Positions 1 to 8,517 of a stretch of DNA of 64,000 nt are shown here, one piece after another; position 1 is the first letter of the stretch, and each line of letters opens with the position of its first letter. The stretch covers positions 3,822,726-3,886,725 of the forward strand of contig NZ_LN890655.1 of NCBI RefSeq assembly GCF_900066015.1, given 5' to 3'. Under the pieces are notes generated by a model. It saw only the letters and a list, made by a program, of their open reading frames with translations, had not been told where the DNA came from and ran no database searches. A program made the translations under genes and the position numbers. This DNA comes from Candidatus Promineifilum breve. GTDB taxonomy: Bacteria; Chloroflexota; Anaerolineae; Promineifilales; Promineifilaceae.

Positions 1-129
1 CCACACCACCGCCGCCGGGTGGCTCGCCAGTTGCGACGGCGGGTCATCCGGCACGAACTGGATACCCGGCAAACCGCGCACAATGCCGATCACCCCATCG
101 ATGAATGTCTCAATGGTTGGATTAGACAT
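1..129 (-). CDS. Phage protein, partial (N-terminal 43 residues)
   Basis: An open frame starts at an ATG at 127-129 and runs off the left edge (starts MSNPTIETFIDGVIGIV). Its start overlaps the last codons of the upstream connector gene, the usual translational coupling of this operon. By position after the connector it should be a neck or tail-completion protein. The visible part carries no motif I recognise, so the function is only inferred from order. Confidence 0.6.
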   Translation of the reverse strand, partial: MSNPTIETFIDGVIGIVRGLPGIQFVPDDPPSQLASHPAAVVW

Positions 130-727
130 AGCGCCGGTCTACTCCATCCAGCATTGCCAGCACGTCGGCATCGGCGTTGATCCGCGCCTGCACGATCGTC
201 ACGCCCAGCCCCGGCGTACCGGCCACGCCGAAGATAGCGTCCTTGCGCATCCACAGCCGGTGCGCTATCAGCAAGCAAGCCTGTTGAATCGACGCGGGCG
301 GTTCCAGCGAATAGCCGAACATGCCCGTCACCTCGATAGCGCTATCGCCCGTCGGGAACGTTCGCCCGCTGTTTGCACGCCGCCGAATCTGCCGGTAAGG
401 GCGGTTCCTCATAGCCGCGTTCGCCGGCTCCAGAATGAAGTCGGAATCAAACCACGTGGTTTCATACACACCATCGCCGTCTTCATCCGTCGAGAGCATC
501 GTCAGCGACACCAGATCATCGATGTACAGCAAATCCGGCCACCGCGCCGTATAGACGCGCGACTCGGCCACCGCCCGAAAGCGCGTGTCCATCCGCTCGT
601 CAATCCAGCGCGTCGCCGCCGCCAATGCCGTGTTCATGTTGCCGACATTGGCGGCCTGCCACGAAACATCGCCGGACGCATCAATGTGCGCCTGCAGCTC
701 CGCAAGAGTTGCGTAGGTATTGCTCAT
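122..727 (-). CDS. Phage head-tail connector (gp6-like adaptor)
   Basis: A 201-residue protein downstream of the capsid gene. The N-terminal part (YATLAELQAHIDAS, then helical TALAAATRWIDERMDTRF) and the later helical stretch SIQQACLLIAHRLWMRKDA resemble small helical gp6-type adaptors that form the ring under the portal. The position, two genes after the capsid, fits that family. It overlaps the start of the next gene by 8 bases. The family call rests on overall pattern and synteny, not on a catalytic motif. Confidence 0.65.
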   Translation of the reverse strand: MSNTYATLAELQAHIDASGDVSWQAANVGNMNTALAAATRWIDERMDTRFRAVAESRVYTARWPDLLYIDDLVSLTMLSTDEDGDGVYETTWFDSDFILEPANAAMRNRPYRQIRRRANSGRTFPTGDSAIEVTGMFGYSLEPPASIQQACLLIAHRLWMRKDAIFGVAGTPGLGVTIVQARINADADVLAMLDGVDRRYV

Positions 728-745
728 CTCAACGTCCGGCGGCCA

Positions 746-1186
746 CTAGCCGACAATCTCATCAACCGATGCCAGGTCAGACCCCGACGCCGGGCCATAA
801 TCCGGGTTGAACCCCAGAATAGCCGCGCCCGCGATCGTTGCCGCAACCGCCGTCGTTACCGACAGCGCCACGTAGCGATATCCTTCGGTCAGTTCGTCGC
901 CGCGCAGGTTAATCAAAACCTGCTTGTTGCTATCGGTGCCCGCGGCGGTCAGTTCCGTCACCGCCTTGCCGGTGATGTCGGCCGGATTCGACCCGTCCGA
1001 CGCCTTCGATTGCACCAACTTGGCGTTAAACGTGCCGTTGGTCGTCATCGCGCCCAGCAGGATGATCGCCAGAAGTTGCTCGAATTTCGAGGCGTCCACC
1101 CAATCGCTTACATAGGTATTGGCCGTCAACGACGCCGGGTCAATTGTGGCGACCACAGCCGCCCGCTCACTTGGTTTACTTGCCAT
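746..1186 (-). CDS. Phage structural protein of unknown role, downstream of capsid
   Basis: A 146-residue protein without signal peptide or cysteines, rich in Ala and Thr (SKFEQLLAIILLGAMTTNGT, ELTAAGTDSNKQVLINLRGD). Similar proteins sit just after the capsid gene in many siphophages and are thought to be virion components, perhaps head decoration; that role is not shown here. It ends with SDLASVDEIVG, a tail that I recall as common in this group. A strong leader (GGAGAGTTTCAAC before ATG) supports the start at 1186. Confidence 0.6.
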   Translation of the reverse strand: MASKPSERAAVVATIDPASLTANTYVSDWVDASKFEQLLAIILLGAMTTNGTFNAKLVQSKASDGSNPADITGKAVTELTAAGTDSNKQVLINLRGDELTEGYRYVALSVTTAVAATIAGAAILGFNPDYGPASGSDLASVDEIVG

Positions 1187-1217
1187 GTTGAAACTCTCCT
1201 ATCGGGATCAACCCAGA

Positions 1218-3005
1218 CTAGTCTGCGTGATAGACAAACGGCCCAACCGTATAGCTGCCCGTCGGGTCAGCCAGCGTAATCGGCGACTTCAGCCACGGCT
1301 TACCGTCGTTGCGGCTCGTAAAGCGCCATGTCCCCTTGTCGCTGGTAAACGCCGCGTGCTCAGAGAATGCAATGCTCAGCGCTTCCCGCTCAAACATCAC
1401 GTAAGCGCCCAGATCGGCCAACAGCATGTCGCTCGACTTCCATTGCGGCATGTGCTCCGAGAACAGAATCGGATAGCCCAGCAGCGTGTTCGGCTGACCG
1501 GCGGCCAGATTCCCGGCCCAGACAACCGGCGACCCTGCGGCCACGGCCAGCGTGCCAATCTGCGGAATCAGCGACGGGTGCGCAATCCACACCGGCGACC
1601 CGCCGCTCACGGCCTTGAACCGCGCCCACATCGCCAGCACGTCGGCATAAGCAAACACGTCGTTCGTCACAGTCGTCACGCCAATCGTGCACGGCGCGTT
1701 AAAAATGCCCAACGGCTCGCCCGCGCCCGTCCCTCTCAGGATGTTGCGCTCGTTCTTCGAGCCGATAGCGATGCCGAACAGCGACCGAAGCAGCGCCTCG
1801 ATCGACTGTGGCGAATCGGCGATCAACTCATTCGACACCTCAACGTAGCCGCCAACCTTGTGAATGCGATATTCCAGATTGGTGAACTTCGGCTCGGTCT
1901 CGTCCAGAACGGCGGTCTCGGCCTTCGTCTTCGCCTTCACCCCGCCGGCCGCTGCGGTCTCGCCGCTGCCCGCCGTCGGCGCAACGAACGTATCCAATGC
2001 CGGATATTCGCCCGCGTCCGTATTCACCGGCTGTTTGCGAACCCGCGCGTAAATCGGCGATTGCTCGGCCGTCACGCGCAACAATTCATTGTGAAACTCC
2101 GACGGCACCAGATAGCCGCCGGTCACGCCCGAACCCTCGGCCATGTCCTTCGTCGCGCCATAGACGACGCCCAGGCGCTTGGTGTCCCCGCGCTTGATAG
2201 CCAGCAGGTAGTCACCAAAGCTCTTGTGCGCCGGGTCAGCCGCGCCGCCGTCATCGGTCGTGTAACCGGCCGACTTGAGCGCGGGCGACTTTTCCATCAA
2301 TTCGATCATCTGATTAACCCGCTCCGACAGCGCCTTGATCTCGGCGTCGCGCGGGTCGGTCACATTTTCACCGCTCATTTCTTCACTCTCCATGTCCGCA
2401 ATTTCTATCGTCGCCTTGCCCTCTCCCTCAACCGCGTCATCCGTCGCGGCTGCAAGGTCAATCCTCTCTGATTGACCTGTGGTCGCCTGTGGGATTACCG
2501 CCTCTAGCTCAGGATTTGACTCAACGACATGTTTCAACCGCCGCACGCTGCCGACCGTCCGAGGCTCGGCCGGGGTCAACGTGATTGACTCCTCGACAAT
2601 CGGCCAGCGCGTGATCGTCTTGCCCTCACGCCGGGCCAGATGCCCAATCGTGCCGCTCGACAACCCCGCCTTGCCCGTCGCCAGCATCGACTCAACGATG
2701 CGCCAATATCTGTTTGACTTCTCAACCTGTAGCCGCATATACAGCCCGGTATCATCCGGCATCACCTCGATAACCCGGCCCACCGGCTCGTCGATGCCCA
2801 TCAGCTTCACCCGCTTGCCGTCGGCCATGACATACGTATCCTCGCTGTGGTCGATGAAGGCCAGCTTCTCAGGCACTAGGTCAAGCATGAAATCCGTCTC
2901 GGCCGTAAACGTCTCGCCGTCGAGATCAGCGCCGCCATAGACGACGCCATACCCGCCGATGATCGCGTGGTCGTCCGTCTCGCTCAAGATTTTCAGTTCG
3001 TGCAT
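1218..3005 (-). CDS. Fused HK97 prohead protease and major capsid protein
   Basis: A 595-residue polyprotein. Residues about 1-165 match the HK97 prohead protease (S78 family): His53 in AFIDHSED and Ser116/117 in KAGLSSGTIGH are the expected catalytic pair, and residues near 134-155 (RWPIVEESITLTPAEP) are the typical end of the domain. Residues about 215-260 form a scaffold-like coiled segment (AEIKALSERVNQMIELMEK), and 265-595 is the HK97-fold capsid domain. In HK97 itself protease and capsid are separate genes; here they are one frame without stop, so the capsid must be released by self-cleavage. A terminator hairpin lies only 15 bases upstream of the start. Confidence 0.93.
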   Translation of the reverse strand: MHELKILSETDDHAIIGGYGVVYGGADLDGETFTAETDFMLDLVPEKLAFIDHSEDTYVMADGKRVKLMGIDEPVGRVIEVMPDDTGLYMRLQVEKSNRYWRIVESMLATGKAGLSSGTIGHLARREGKTITRWPIVEESITLTPAEPRTVGSVRRLKHVVESNPELEAVIPQATTGQSERIDLAAATDDAVEGEGKATIEIADMESEEMSGENVTDPRDAEIKALSERVNQMIELMEKSPALKSAGYTTDDGGAADPAHKSFGDYLLAIKRGDTKRLGVVYGATKDMAEGSGVTGGYLVPSEFHNELLRVTAEQSPIYARVRKQPVNTDAGEYPALDTFVAPTAGSGETAAAGGVKAKTKAETAVLDETEPKFTNLEYRIHKVGGYVEVSNELIADSPQSIEALLRSLFGIAIGSKNERNILRGTGAGEPLGIFNAPCTIGVTTVTNDVFAYADVLAMWARFKAVSGGSPVWIAHPSLIPQIGTLAVAAGSPVVWAGNLAAGQPNTLLGYPILFSEHMPQWKSSDMLLADLGAYVMFEREALSIAFSEHAAFTSDKGTWRFTSRNDGKPWLKSPITLADPTGSYTVGPFVYHAD

Positions 3006-3020
3006 AATTCACCAGACAAC

Positions 3021-3064
3021 AAAAAACCGGGCGCGAAAGAGACCTGTATCTCTCTCGCGCCCGG
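3021..3064 (-). terminator. Intrinsic terminator immediately upstream of the capsid gene
   Basis: Positions 3027-3064 form a hairpin with a GC-rich stem (CCGGGCGCGA with TCGCGCCCGG, extended by AGAGA/TCTCT). Read leftward it is followed by six T at 3021-3026, a canonical rho-independent terminator. It lies between the 126-residue gene and the capsid ATG at 3005, in the middle of the late operon. Confidence 0.85.
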
Positions 3065-3142
3065 TGGACTAACTACGTTAGTTTTGCCAGGGGGCACTAA
3101 CCAATACGCTGCTGCAATCTTACATCATTTGTCGCGCCGTTG

Positions 3143-3523
3143 TCAACTTGGCGGAATGGAATCGTCTGTCCAAAGCGTTTCATCCGCCGTCGCAAATAAC
3201 GGTGCTTGCGACGGCCACCAATTTGCCATATCCCACGACTTGATTTTACGGCCGGTGGCGCCCTCCCATAACGCTATCCAATGCAAGGCGTTTTCACCCG
3301 GCGAGAAGGATTTCCATTCACAATTGGTGTATGCATCCATGAGTTCCGGGCCGCCGAGGCCATCGGCACTGATGCAATCAGACACCAGAGGTGTCAAAAA
3401 AACACGATCCCCCGCGACGACTTGCGATGACCATGCAACAATCGGAACCACATATGCATCATCTTGGGGCCAAATAATAACTACGTAGCTACCCGGTTGC
3501 GCCGGAAAAACAGTAATATCCAT
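3143..3523 (-). CDS. Hypothetical phage protein (126 aa)
   Basis: Leftward frame in line with the operon, rich in Trp (seven or more) and acidic, ending WTDDSIPPS. No recognised motif, signal peptide or membrane segment. It lies between the small 70-residue gene and the terminator in front of the capsid gene. Its base composition is less GC-rich than its neighbours, so it may be a later insertion (a moron-like gene); the terminator directly after it fits that idea. Function unknown. Confidence 0.55.
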   Translation of the reverse strand: MDITVFPAQPGSYVVIIWPQDDAYVVPIVAWSSQVVAGDRVFLTPLVSDCISADGLGGPELMDAYTNCEWKSFSPGENALHWIALWEGATGRKIKSWDMANWWPSQAPLFATADETLWTDDSIPPS

Positions 3524-3532
3524 TTTAATCTC

Positions 3533-3745
3533 CTAATGCGGCCGCTTTCGCGCTGGAATCGACGGCGGCAAATTCAACATATCCTCGATCTTCCGCAACT
3601 CCGTAATCAGCGCCCGCCGCCGTTCACGCAAATAATCCAGCAGCGACGCCGGAAGCGGCTCATCCGCAATCAGCGCCGTCGGGCGACGGGAGTCGCCTTC
3701 ATCCGTTCGTTCATCGGTAAAATAGATAACCCTCGGTTCGCTCAT
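3533..3745 (-). CDS. Small hypothetical phage protein (70 aa)
   Basis: A charged protein with a helical middle (LLDYLRERRRALITELRKIEDML) likely to form a short coiled coil. Its ATG overlaps the TGA of the upstream gp10-like gene, showing coupling. No family recognised. Confidence 0.55.
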   Translation of the reverse strand: MSEPRVIYFTDERTDEGDSRRPTALIADEPLPASLLDYLRERRRALITELRKIEDMLNLPPSIPARKRPH

Positions 3746-4188
3746 TGCGTCAAATCCCGTACCTCGTCATCGAAAAACCCGACAACCTTGCGCTGCTCTT
3801 TCTCTACCACCTGCTCGTCGGTCAGCCAACCGTCACGCGCGTGAAACGCCGCCTGCTTCTCAGCGCTCTGCACATACGGCCCGTAGCTCGCATTATTCCC
3901 CACCACGCCCCGGCGACCGTCGCCGTCAACCTCATGCGACCAGCGCCGCCCAAGCGTCTCCGAAGTCGGCCACGCCATGCCCGTCCGCGATCTCGTCCCG
4001 AACCCACGCTCATACCAGCTATACCCATTCCCCGGACTATTCGCCGCCGTCGCCGGTGGATACTTGGCTATCTTGTCATGCAGATGCGCCACCGCCTTCA
4101 TCATCGGCCGCTTGAGCGCCCCGCGCCCGCCGACCTTTTCCAGCTTCTCGATCGCCTTGTCCAGCCCGCGTATTTTTACAGCCATCAC
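3742..4188 (-). CDS. HK97 gp10-like phage morphogenesis protein
   Basis: A 148-residue protein that begins VKIRGLDKAIEKLEKVGGRG, the typical N-terminus of gp10-like head-tail joining proteins, and contains YGPYVQ.AEKQAAFHARDGW, also common in that family. These proteins help join head and tail. Here the gene lies between MuF and capsid rather than after the connector, an unusual place. The start may be the GTG at 4188 or the ATG at 4185; it overlaps the stop of the previous gene. Confidence 0.7.
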   Translation of the reverse strand: MMAVKIRGLDKAIEKLEKVGGRGALKRPMMKAVAHLHDKIAKYPPATAANSPGNGYSWYERGFGTRSRTGMAWPTSETLGRRWSHEVDGDGRRGVVGNNASYGPYVQSAEKQAAFHARDGWLTDEQVVEKEQRKVVGFFDDEVRDLTQ

Positions 4189-4394
4189 GCCCCATTTTCA
4201 TCCAGCCAATACGGCCGCACTTCATCGGCCCGCTCGTTACCCTCCTCATCGACAACAAACACATCGCGCATATCGTCACCGGCCTGGATAGCGACGAATC
4301 GCTCAGCCTGTTCACGATCGTAACCCAACTTTGCCATGATCAACTTAATAGCCGCCTCGCGGTCAGTTCGCGCCAGTTCATTAAAATCTGTCAT
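4185..4394 (-). CDS. Small acidic phage protein downstream of MuF
   Basis: A 69-residue acidic protein (starts MTDFNELARTDREAAIK). I place the start at the ATG at 4394 because it overlaps the TGA of MuF as ATGA and has an AGGG-type ribosome site. The helical N-terminal half ending AKLGYDREQAERFVAIQAGD suggests a small UBA-like three-helix fold; this is a guess. Because it directly follows a MuF protein with an extra enzymatic domain, it could be an accessory or protective partner of that domain, but nothing in the sequence proves it. Confidence 0.55.
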   Translation of the reverse strand: MTDFNELARTDREAAIKLIMAKLGYDREQAERFVAIQAGDDMRDVFVVDEEGNERADEVRPYWLDENGA

Positions 4395-5854
4395 CGCAAC
4401 CACCCTAATCCCTTAAAAATCCCGTCGATAGCCTCGGCTATCGGCAAGAAATCGGTGTCATCCCAATGTTGCCCGCTATAAATCCTGTGCGCACGCGCTA
4501 CTTGAATGCTTTCAATCAGTAGCTCGTCACCGGATCGCAATGCAATGTATTGCGCATACGATCTGGACCATAGCTCTCTCGCGTCCAGCAAATAATCAAG
4601 GTGTCCCACATCTGGATAGATAGAAAGCTGTGGAAAGTCCCCCGGATAGTCTTTGGGGTTAAGTCGCATATCCCGCAGCAGATTGACCGCCTTGCTTCTC
4701 TCAGCCGCCGCCCTCCACACGGCAAGCTCCCCGGACTCGGAGCTAAAGCCGCTTCCCGGCAACCCGGCGTGATCAAGATAGTGACCCACCTCATGCACCA
4801 GCGCATACATACCGTTCCTTGTAGACGCCTCCTCTGATATTACAATCCCCACCCCGCGCGAACCAGCCGAACGATACCGGCCATCAACGAAATCGGGAAG
4901 ACGGCCCGCGGCAATTGGCAACTCCGGCAAATTCCTGGCTCCGTGAACCCGATCAATGGCTACCAGGCCCCGGTCAAGAGCCTCCCCGATGCGACCCCGT
5001 TCCGTAATGCGGAGTTGGCGACTAACAGGTATACCGGCCGGCCGCAACAGGCTGGAATCATCCACCACCACCGGCGTTATCCAGCAACGACAACGCGGAT
5101 GCGCCGGGGGATTGCCGATACCGCCATCAAACGGTGCGTCCAGCGCCACCACCTTACCCGCCAGCGGGCCGCACACCGGACAGACCAGTTCGTCGTTGTT
5201 CGTGTTCCAGCGCCGCTTTTGGATAACCCCACTCGCACGCCACGACACCATATTGCCTTCAGCAAATGCCCGCGTCACCTCCGTCACGGCGATCATCCGC
5301 GCCCGCTCGGCCGAAAAGCCCGACGCCGCCCGAATCCGCCCCGTCAACTGGCCGATAGTCTCACTATTACGCACATACTCAGCCACCTCAGCCTGTAGCG
5401 CGTCCCGCGTCGTCTGCACCAAACCCCGCGCCAACTCATAGCCGTAGCTCATCGCCCACTGCGCCGCCGCATTATTCGCCAATTCCCACACGCCGACTTC
5501 GACCGCCTTGCGAACGCCAAAGACATGAGCTTCCACCTGCTCCCGTCCGAACTCCGACCCCGCCACAGCCACCCGCCGCAACTGGCCTACAACCGCATCC
5601 TGAAACGGCCGCGTCACCCCCTCATCATCCAGCCGCGCCGTCAACTGCCCCACATTGCCGTCATTCAACCCGCGCACCAGCTCGAGCCGCAGCGCACTCA
5701 ACGCCCGCTCCACCCCCGCCTGAAACTCACGTTCCATCCGCCTCATCGCCCGGCCGTCCGGGTTAAGACTACGGATAACCTTGCCAGTCGTGGGCGCCGG
5801 AAGATGACGCTCGAAAGGGGGCATCGTCGCTATCAGCGCCCCCCAGGATGGCAA
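4391..5854 (-). CDS. MuF-type phage head morphogenesis protein with C-terminal zincin-like domain
   Basis: 487 residues. The N-terminal half is a Mu gpF-like minor head protein: a helical region, then AVTEVTRAFAEGN and the zinc-ribbon-like end VCPVCGPLAGK...PPAHPRCRCW near residues 220-260. Residues about 300-487 are an extra domain with HEVGHYLDH (His353, Glu354, His357), a classic HExxH zinc-peptidase motif, and a later ARELWSRSYAQYIA whose Glu near 426 could be the third ligand. The start at 5854 overlaps the portal gene by 86 bases; internal ATGs at 5824 or 5746 are alternatives. MuF proteins with C-terminal enzymatic domains are known among temperate phages. Confidence 0.88.
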   Translation of the reverse strand: MPSWGALIATMPPFERHLPAPTTGKVIRSLNPDGRAMRRMEREFQAGVERALSALRLELVRGLNDGNVGQLTARLDDEGVTRPFQDAVVGQLRRVAVAGSEFGREQVEAHVFGVRKAVEVGVWELANNAAAQWAMSYGYELARGLVQTTRDALQAEVAEYVRNSETIGQLTGRIRAASGFSAERARMIAVTEVTRAFAEGNMVSWRASGVIQKRRWNTNNDELVCPVCGPLAGKVVALDAPFDGGIGNPPAHPRCRCWITPVVVDDSSLLRPAGIPVSRQLRITERGRIGEALDRGLVAIDRVHGARNLPELPIAAGRLPDFVDGRYRSAGSRGVGIVISEEASTRNGMYALVHEVGHYLDHAGLPGSGFSSESGELAVWRAAAERSKAVNLLRDMRLNPKDYPGDFPQLSIYPDVGHLDYLLDARELWSRSYAQYIALRSGDELLIESIQVARAHRIYSGQHWDDTDFLPIAEAIDGIFKGLGWLR

Positions 5855-7193
5855 GCTTATCGGCCCGACTCAATACCATGCTCTCGAATTGGTCAGGATC
5901 AGGCGTCGCCCGCCGTTTCGCCCAGCGCACGAACCGGCGCGTCTCTTCAATCCGCTCTGTGTCATCAGGCACATTCCCGGCCGGTTGAGGTTGGCCGGTA
6001 AACGGAAGTAGCTGAGGAGGCGTCGAGCGAGAGGACTCGCTATCGCGCAACTCAATCCCGTCCGGCAAATCATACCCCAGCACGGCCAACGCCATTTCCA
6101 GCCCCATACCCGCCTGCACCAATTGATTCAGACTCGCCGCCCGCGCCGCCTCATCCTCCTGCATCACCGGCAACTCATCCGGCTTGAACTCCAGCCGCAA
6201 CCCCATCGGCCCCAGCAGTTGCCGATTGATGACCGTCGCCAGCCAACGACACTCCGGCGCGATCGTATCCTGAATAAACGCCCGCGCGTCCTGATTCGCC
6301 GTCGCAAAATTAGCCGCGTTCGCCGTCACCTTCGACTGCGGCACACCCAGCGCCGTGCATATCGATTCCCGCTGCTCGGCCGTCAGCGCCGTGTTTTGCA
6401 GATCTTTCAACCCCTCACCGACGACGACCGGCTTCACCTCCCCACGCAAAACCTCGGTATTGAAACTGTGCTTTAGCCCCATCACCGACCGCTGCCACCA
6501 TTCCCTCACCCGGCTGCGTTCGGTTTCCGTCACCGTCGCGTTCTCGTAAGTCAGCAACGTCGCCTTGACCATACCCCGGTCAAAATAACCTGTTAAAAAC
6601 ACGTCCAGCGACCGCAATACCCCCGCCGCGTTGAGCGCCGCCTTGCCCGGATAATGCTCCGCCGGGCCCAGCTCGACGAATGGATCAGGCAACCAGAAAT
6701 ACACCATATCATCGACAGCGAACGGGGTATCATTGCCGTCAATCGCGCGAGTGAAGCCATGCAACCCGTCACGGTCGATGCGCGGCCTCACACTATCCGG
6801 CCGCAGCCAGCGCACATTGAGCGTCCGCATGATATTGCGCTCGCGGAACCAGTACGCCCGCCCGGTCAACGCCACGGCCGCCTCAGTACGGTAGAGCAGA
6901 CCGATCAGGTCATCCAACCAGCCAAACTGCTCCGGCGCGACATCCTCCTGCGTCATAACCACCGCAGAGGCATCTCCCGATGCCCCGACGCGCTTGATCT
7001 CCCACGGCATATTAGCCACCGCCCCGGCTCGAATATCGATGCAGCGGTAAAGCCACGAAACAACTGCATACAGTTTCGCTGCCTCGCCCTGCCCGCCTCC
7101 CTCGCCCGCGATGACTCGCCACGCCTCCTCCGGCAAATCCTCCAGCCGCACAGACTTGCCACCCGTAAACAATTCCGCTTTTCCTTTGCTCAT
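5769..7193 (-). CDS. Phage portal protein (HK97 family)
   Basis: 474 residues. Portal proteins form the dodecameric ring through which DNA enters and leaves the head. Typical family stretches are visible: AVVSWLYRCIDIRAGAVANM near the N-terminus, ALTGRAYWFRERN, a crown/stem part, and LTAEQRESICTALGVPQSKV followed by NFATANQDARAFIQDTIAPE. Length agrees with HK97-type portals. It is 7 bases downstream of terL and overlaps MuF, the normal packaging order terL-portal-MuF. Confidence 0.92.
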   Translation of the reverse strand: MSKGKAELFTGGKSVRLEDLPEEAWRVIAGEGGGQGEAAKLYAVVSWLYRCIDIRAGAVANMPWEIKRVGASGDASAVVMTQEDVAPEQFGWLDDLIGLLYRTEAAVALTGRAYWFRERNIMRTLNVRWLRPDSVRPRIDRDGLHGFTRAIDGNDTPFAVDDMVYFWLPDPFVELGPAEHYPGKAALNAAGVLRSLDVFLTGYFDRGMVKATLLTYENATVTETERSRVREWWQRSVMGLKHSFNTEVLRGEVKPVVVGEGLKDLQNTALTAEQRESICTALGVPQSKVTANAANFATANQDARAFIQDTIAPECRWLATVINRQLLGPMGLRLEFKPDELPVMQEDEAARAASLNQLVQAGMGLEMALAVLGYDLPDGIELRDSESSRSTPPQLLPFTGQPQPAGNVPDDTERIEETRRFVRWAKRRATPDPDQFESMVLSRADKLAILGGADSDDAPFRASSSGAHDWQGYP

Positions 7194-7200
7194 GACTACC

Positions 7201-8517
7201 TCACAAAAATAACGAGACAGCGGCCCCCTCCATCAGGAGAGTCGCGCCCCACACCATTGCATCTAGCCTATCCGGGCTGTCGCTTTCGCCCGGCACATAG
7301 GAACAAAGCTGCTCCTCCAAATCCGAGTAATACCCCACCATGTGAGCGCGGCCCTGCTCCCATAGAGCGCACACAGGTTCGGCCCGCGTGTATTTACCCC
7401 GCGTCGCCCGAACCGTCTGATAGTTCACGACCTTTCCGCCGGGCACGGTACGGATCACCCGCTCCACCATATCGCCGCCGTTATTGATTTCAGCAACGAG
7501 CGTGTCAGCGCCCCATTTGTGATAAGCGCCCACGGCCGCGCTCGCCCATACATCCGGCTTGGCCCCCTCTTCGGTCGTCACATCGTCCAGTACATACACA
7601 TGATCCTGATCATCAATCCTGCCCACCCCCGCAACGATAATGCCCGCCTGCCCCGTCGTGGCCGGCGGGTCGATTGCCACGATAATTCGGTACAAATCCG
7701 GCGTCTGCGTCACTCGCGACGTTTCCAGCAACGCGCGATTCCACAACGCGCGCGGGTCGTCATCCAGAATTTGACCATGCAACTCCTGTTGCCCCAGTCG
7801 CGTACCCTCGTATCTCTCCACCACACGCTGGATGAAGCGCTCGCTTAGATTCTCCTTGTTTTCGTAAGTGGAACCCGTCGTCACAACGGTTTGAGAATCG
7901 GCAACGAGCCGCTTGATAATCGGTATCGGCCGCGGCGTGGACGTGACGACGACCTGCGGAGAATCCCCCAACCGCAACCCCATCTCCAGCATGTCCCAGG
8001 TTTCCTGTGGATAGCGAAATTTCGCCAACTCGTCAACCCATGCCCGATGATGTTGCGGGCCGCGCAACTGATCGGGTTCGTCGCCGCTATAGATCGTCGC
8101 TGCCGAACCATTAGGCCACACAAGCCGACGCTTTGACGGCTGATACTCAGGCCTGAACCACGGATCGCTAACCCGAAGAATGCTGCTCGCGCCCTGCTCG
8201 ATCATGGTATCCCTCACATCGCCCTTCGTTTGCCCGATAATAGCGATATGCTCAACCCCAGCCCGCGCCCACGCCCTGACCCATTCCGCGCCCGTCCTCG
8301 TTTTGCCGAACCCACGGCCCGACAGAAGAAGCCAGCAGAACCAAGCGCCCGCCGGGGGCAATTGCTTGTCACGCGCCTCCAGCGCATAAAACCAATCGAC
8401 TGCCTGGTATTCATCAGCCGACAGGCCGCTGACGAACTGCGTCCGCCGGTTCGGCGACATGGCCGCCAGATTTTCGCGCAATGTTCGCCAGGATTCGCTC
8501 ACGATGATCGGTGACAT
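7201..8517 (-). CDS. Terminase large subunit
   Basis: 438 residues. The ATPase domain has a Walker A motif GRGFGKTRTG (67-76) and Walker B RAWVDELAKF (Asp162-Glu163). The C-terminal nuclease domain has RIIVAIDPPATTG (Asp283) and DTLVAEINNGGDMV, the RNase H-like metal residues. It cuts and pumps phage DNA into the prohead. The ATG at 8517 is set by a very strong ribosome site (GGAGGTAA). It overlaps the preceding small-subunit gene by about 100 bases, which is long for this operon. Confidence 0.93.
   Translation of the reverse strand: MSPIIVSESWRTLRENLAAMSPNRRTQFVSGLSADEYQAVDWFYALEARDKQLPPAGAWFCWLLLSGRGFGKTRTGAEWVRAWARAGVEHIAIIGQTKGDVRDTMIEQGASSILRVSDPWFRPEYQPSKRRLVWPNGSAATIYSGDEPDQLRGPQHHRAWVDELAKFRYPQETWDMLEMGLRLGDSPQVVVTSTPRPIPIIKRLVADSQTVVTTGSTYENKENLSERFIQRVVERYEGTRLGQQELHGQILDDDPRALWNRALLETSRVTQTPDLYRIIVAIDPPATTGQAGIIVAGVGRIDDQDHVYVLDDVTTEEGAKPDVWASAAVGAYHKWGADTLVAEINNGGDMVERVIRTVPGGKVVNYQTVRATRGKYTRAEPVCALWEQGRAHMVGYYSDLEEQLCSYVPGESDSPDRLDAMVWGATLLMEGAAVSLFL

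Noticed and set aside
83-2471. Long rightward open frames across the capsid and connector genes (83-1279 and 1119-2471)
   Set aside because: Antisense shadows of high-GC coding DNA: Arg/Pro-rich, no recognisable family, opposite to genes with clear HK97 motifs.
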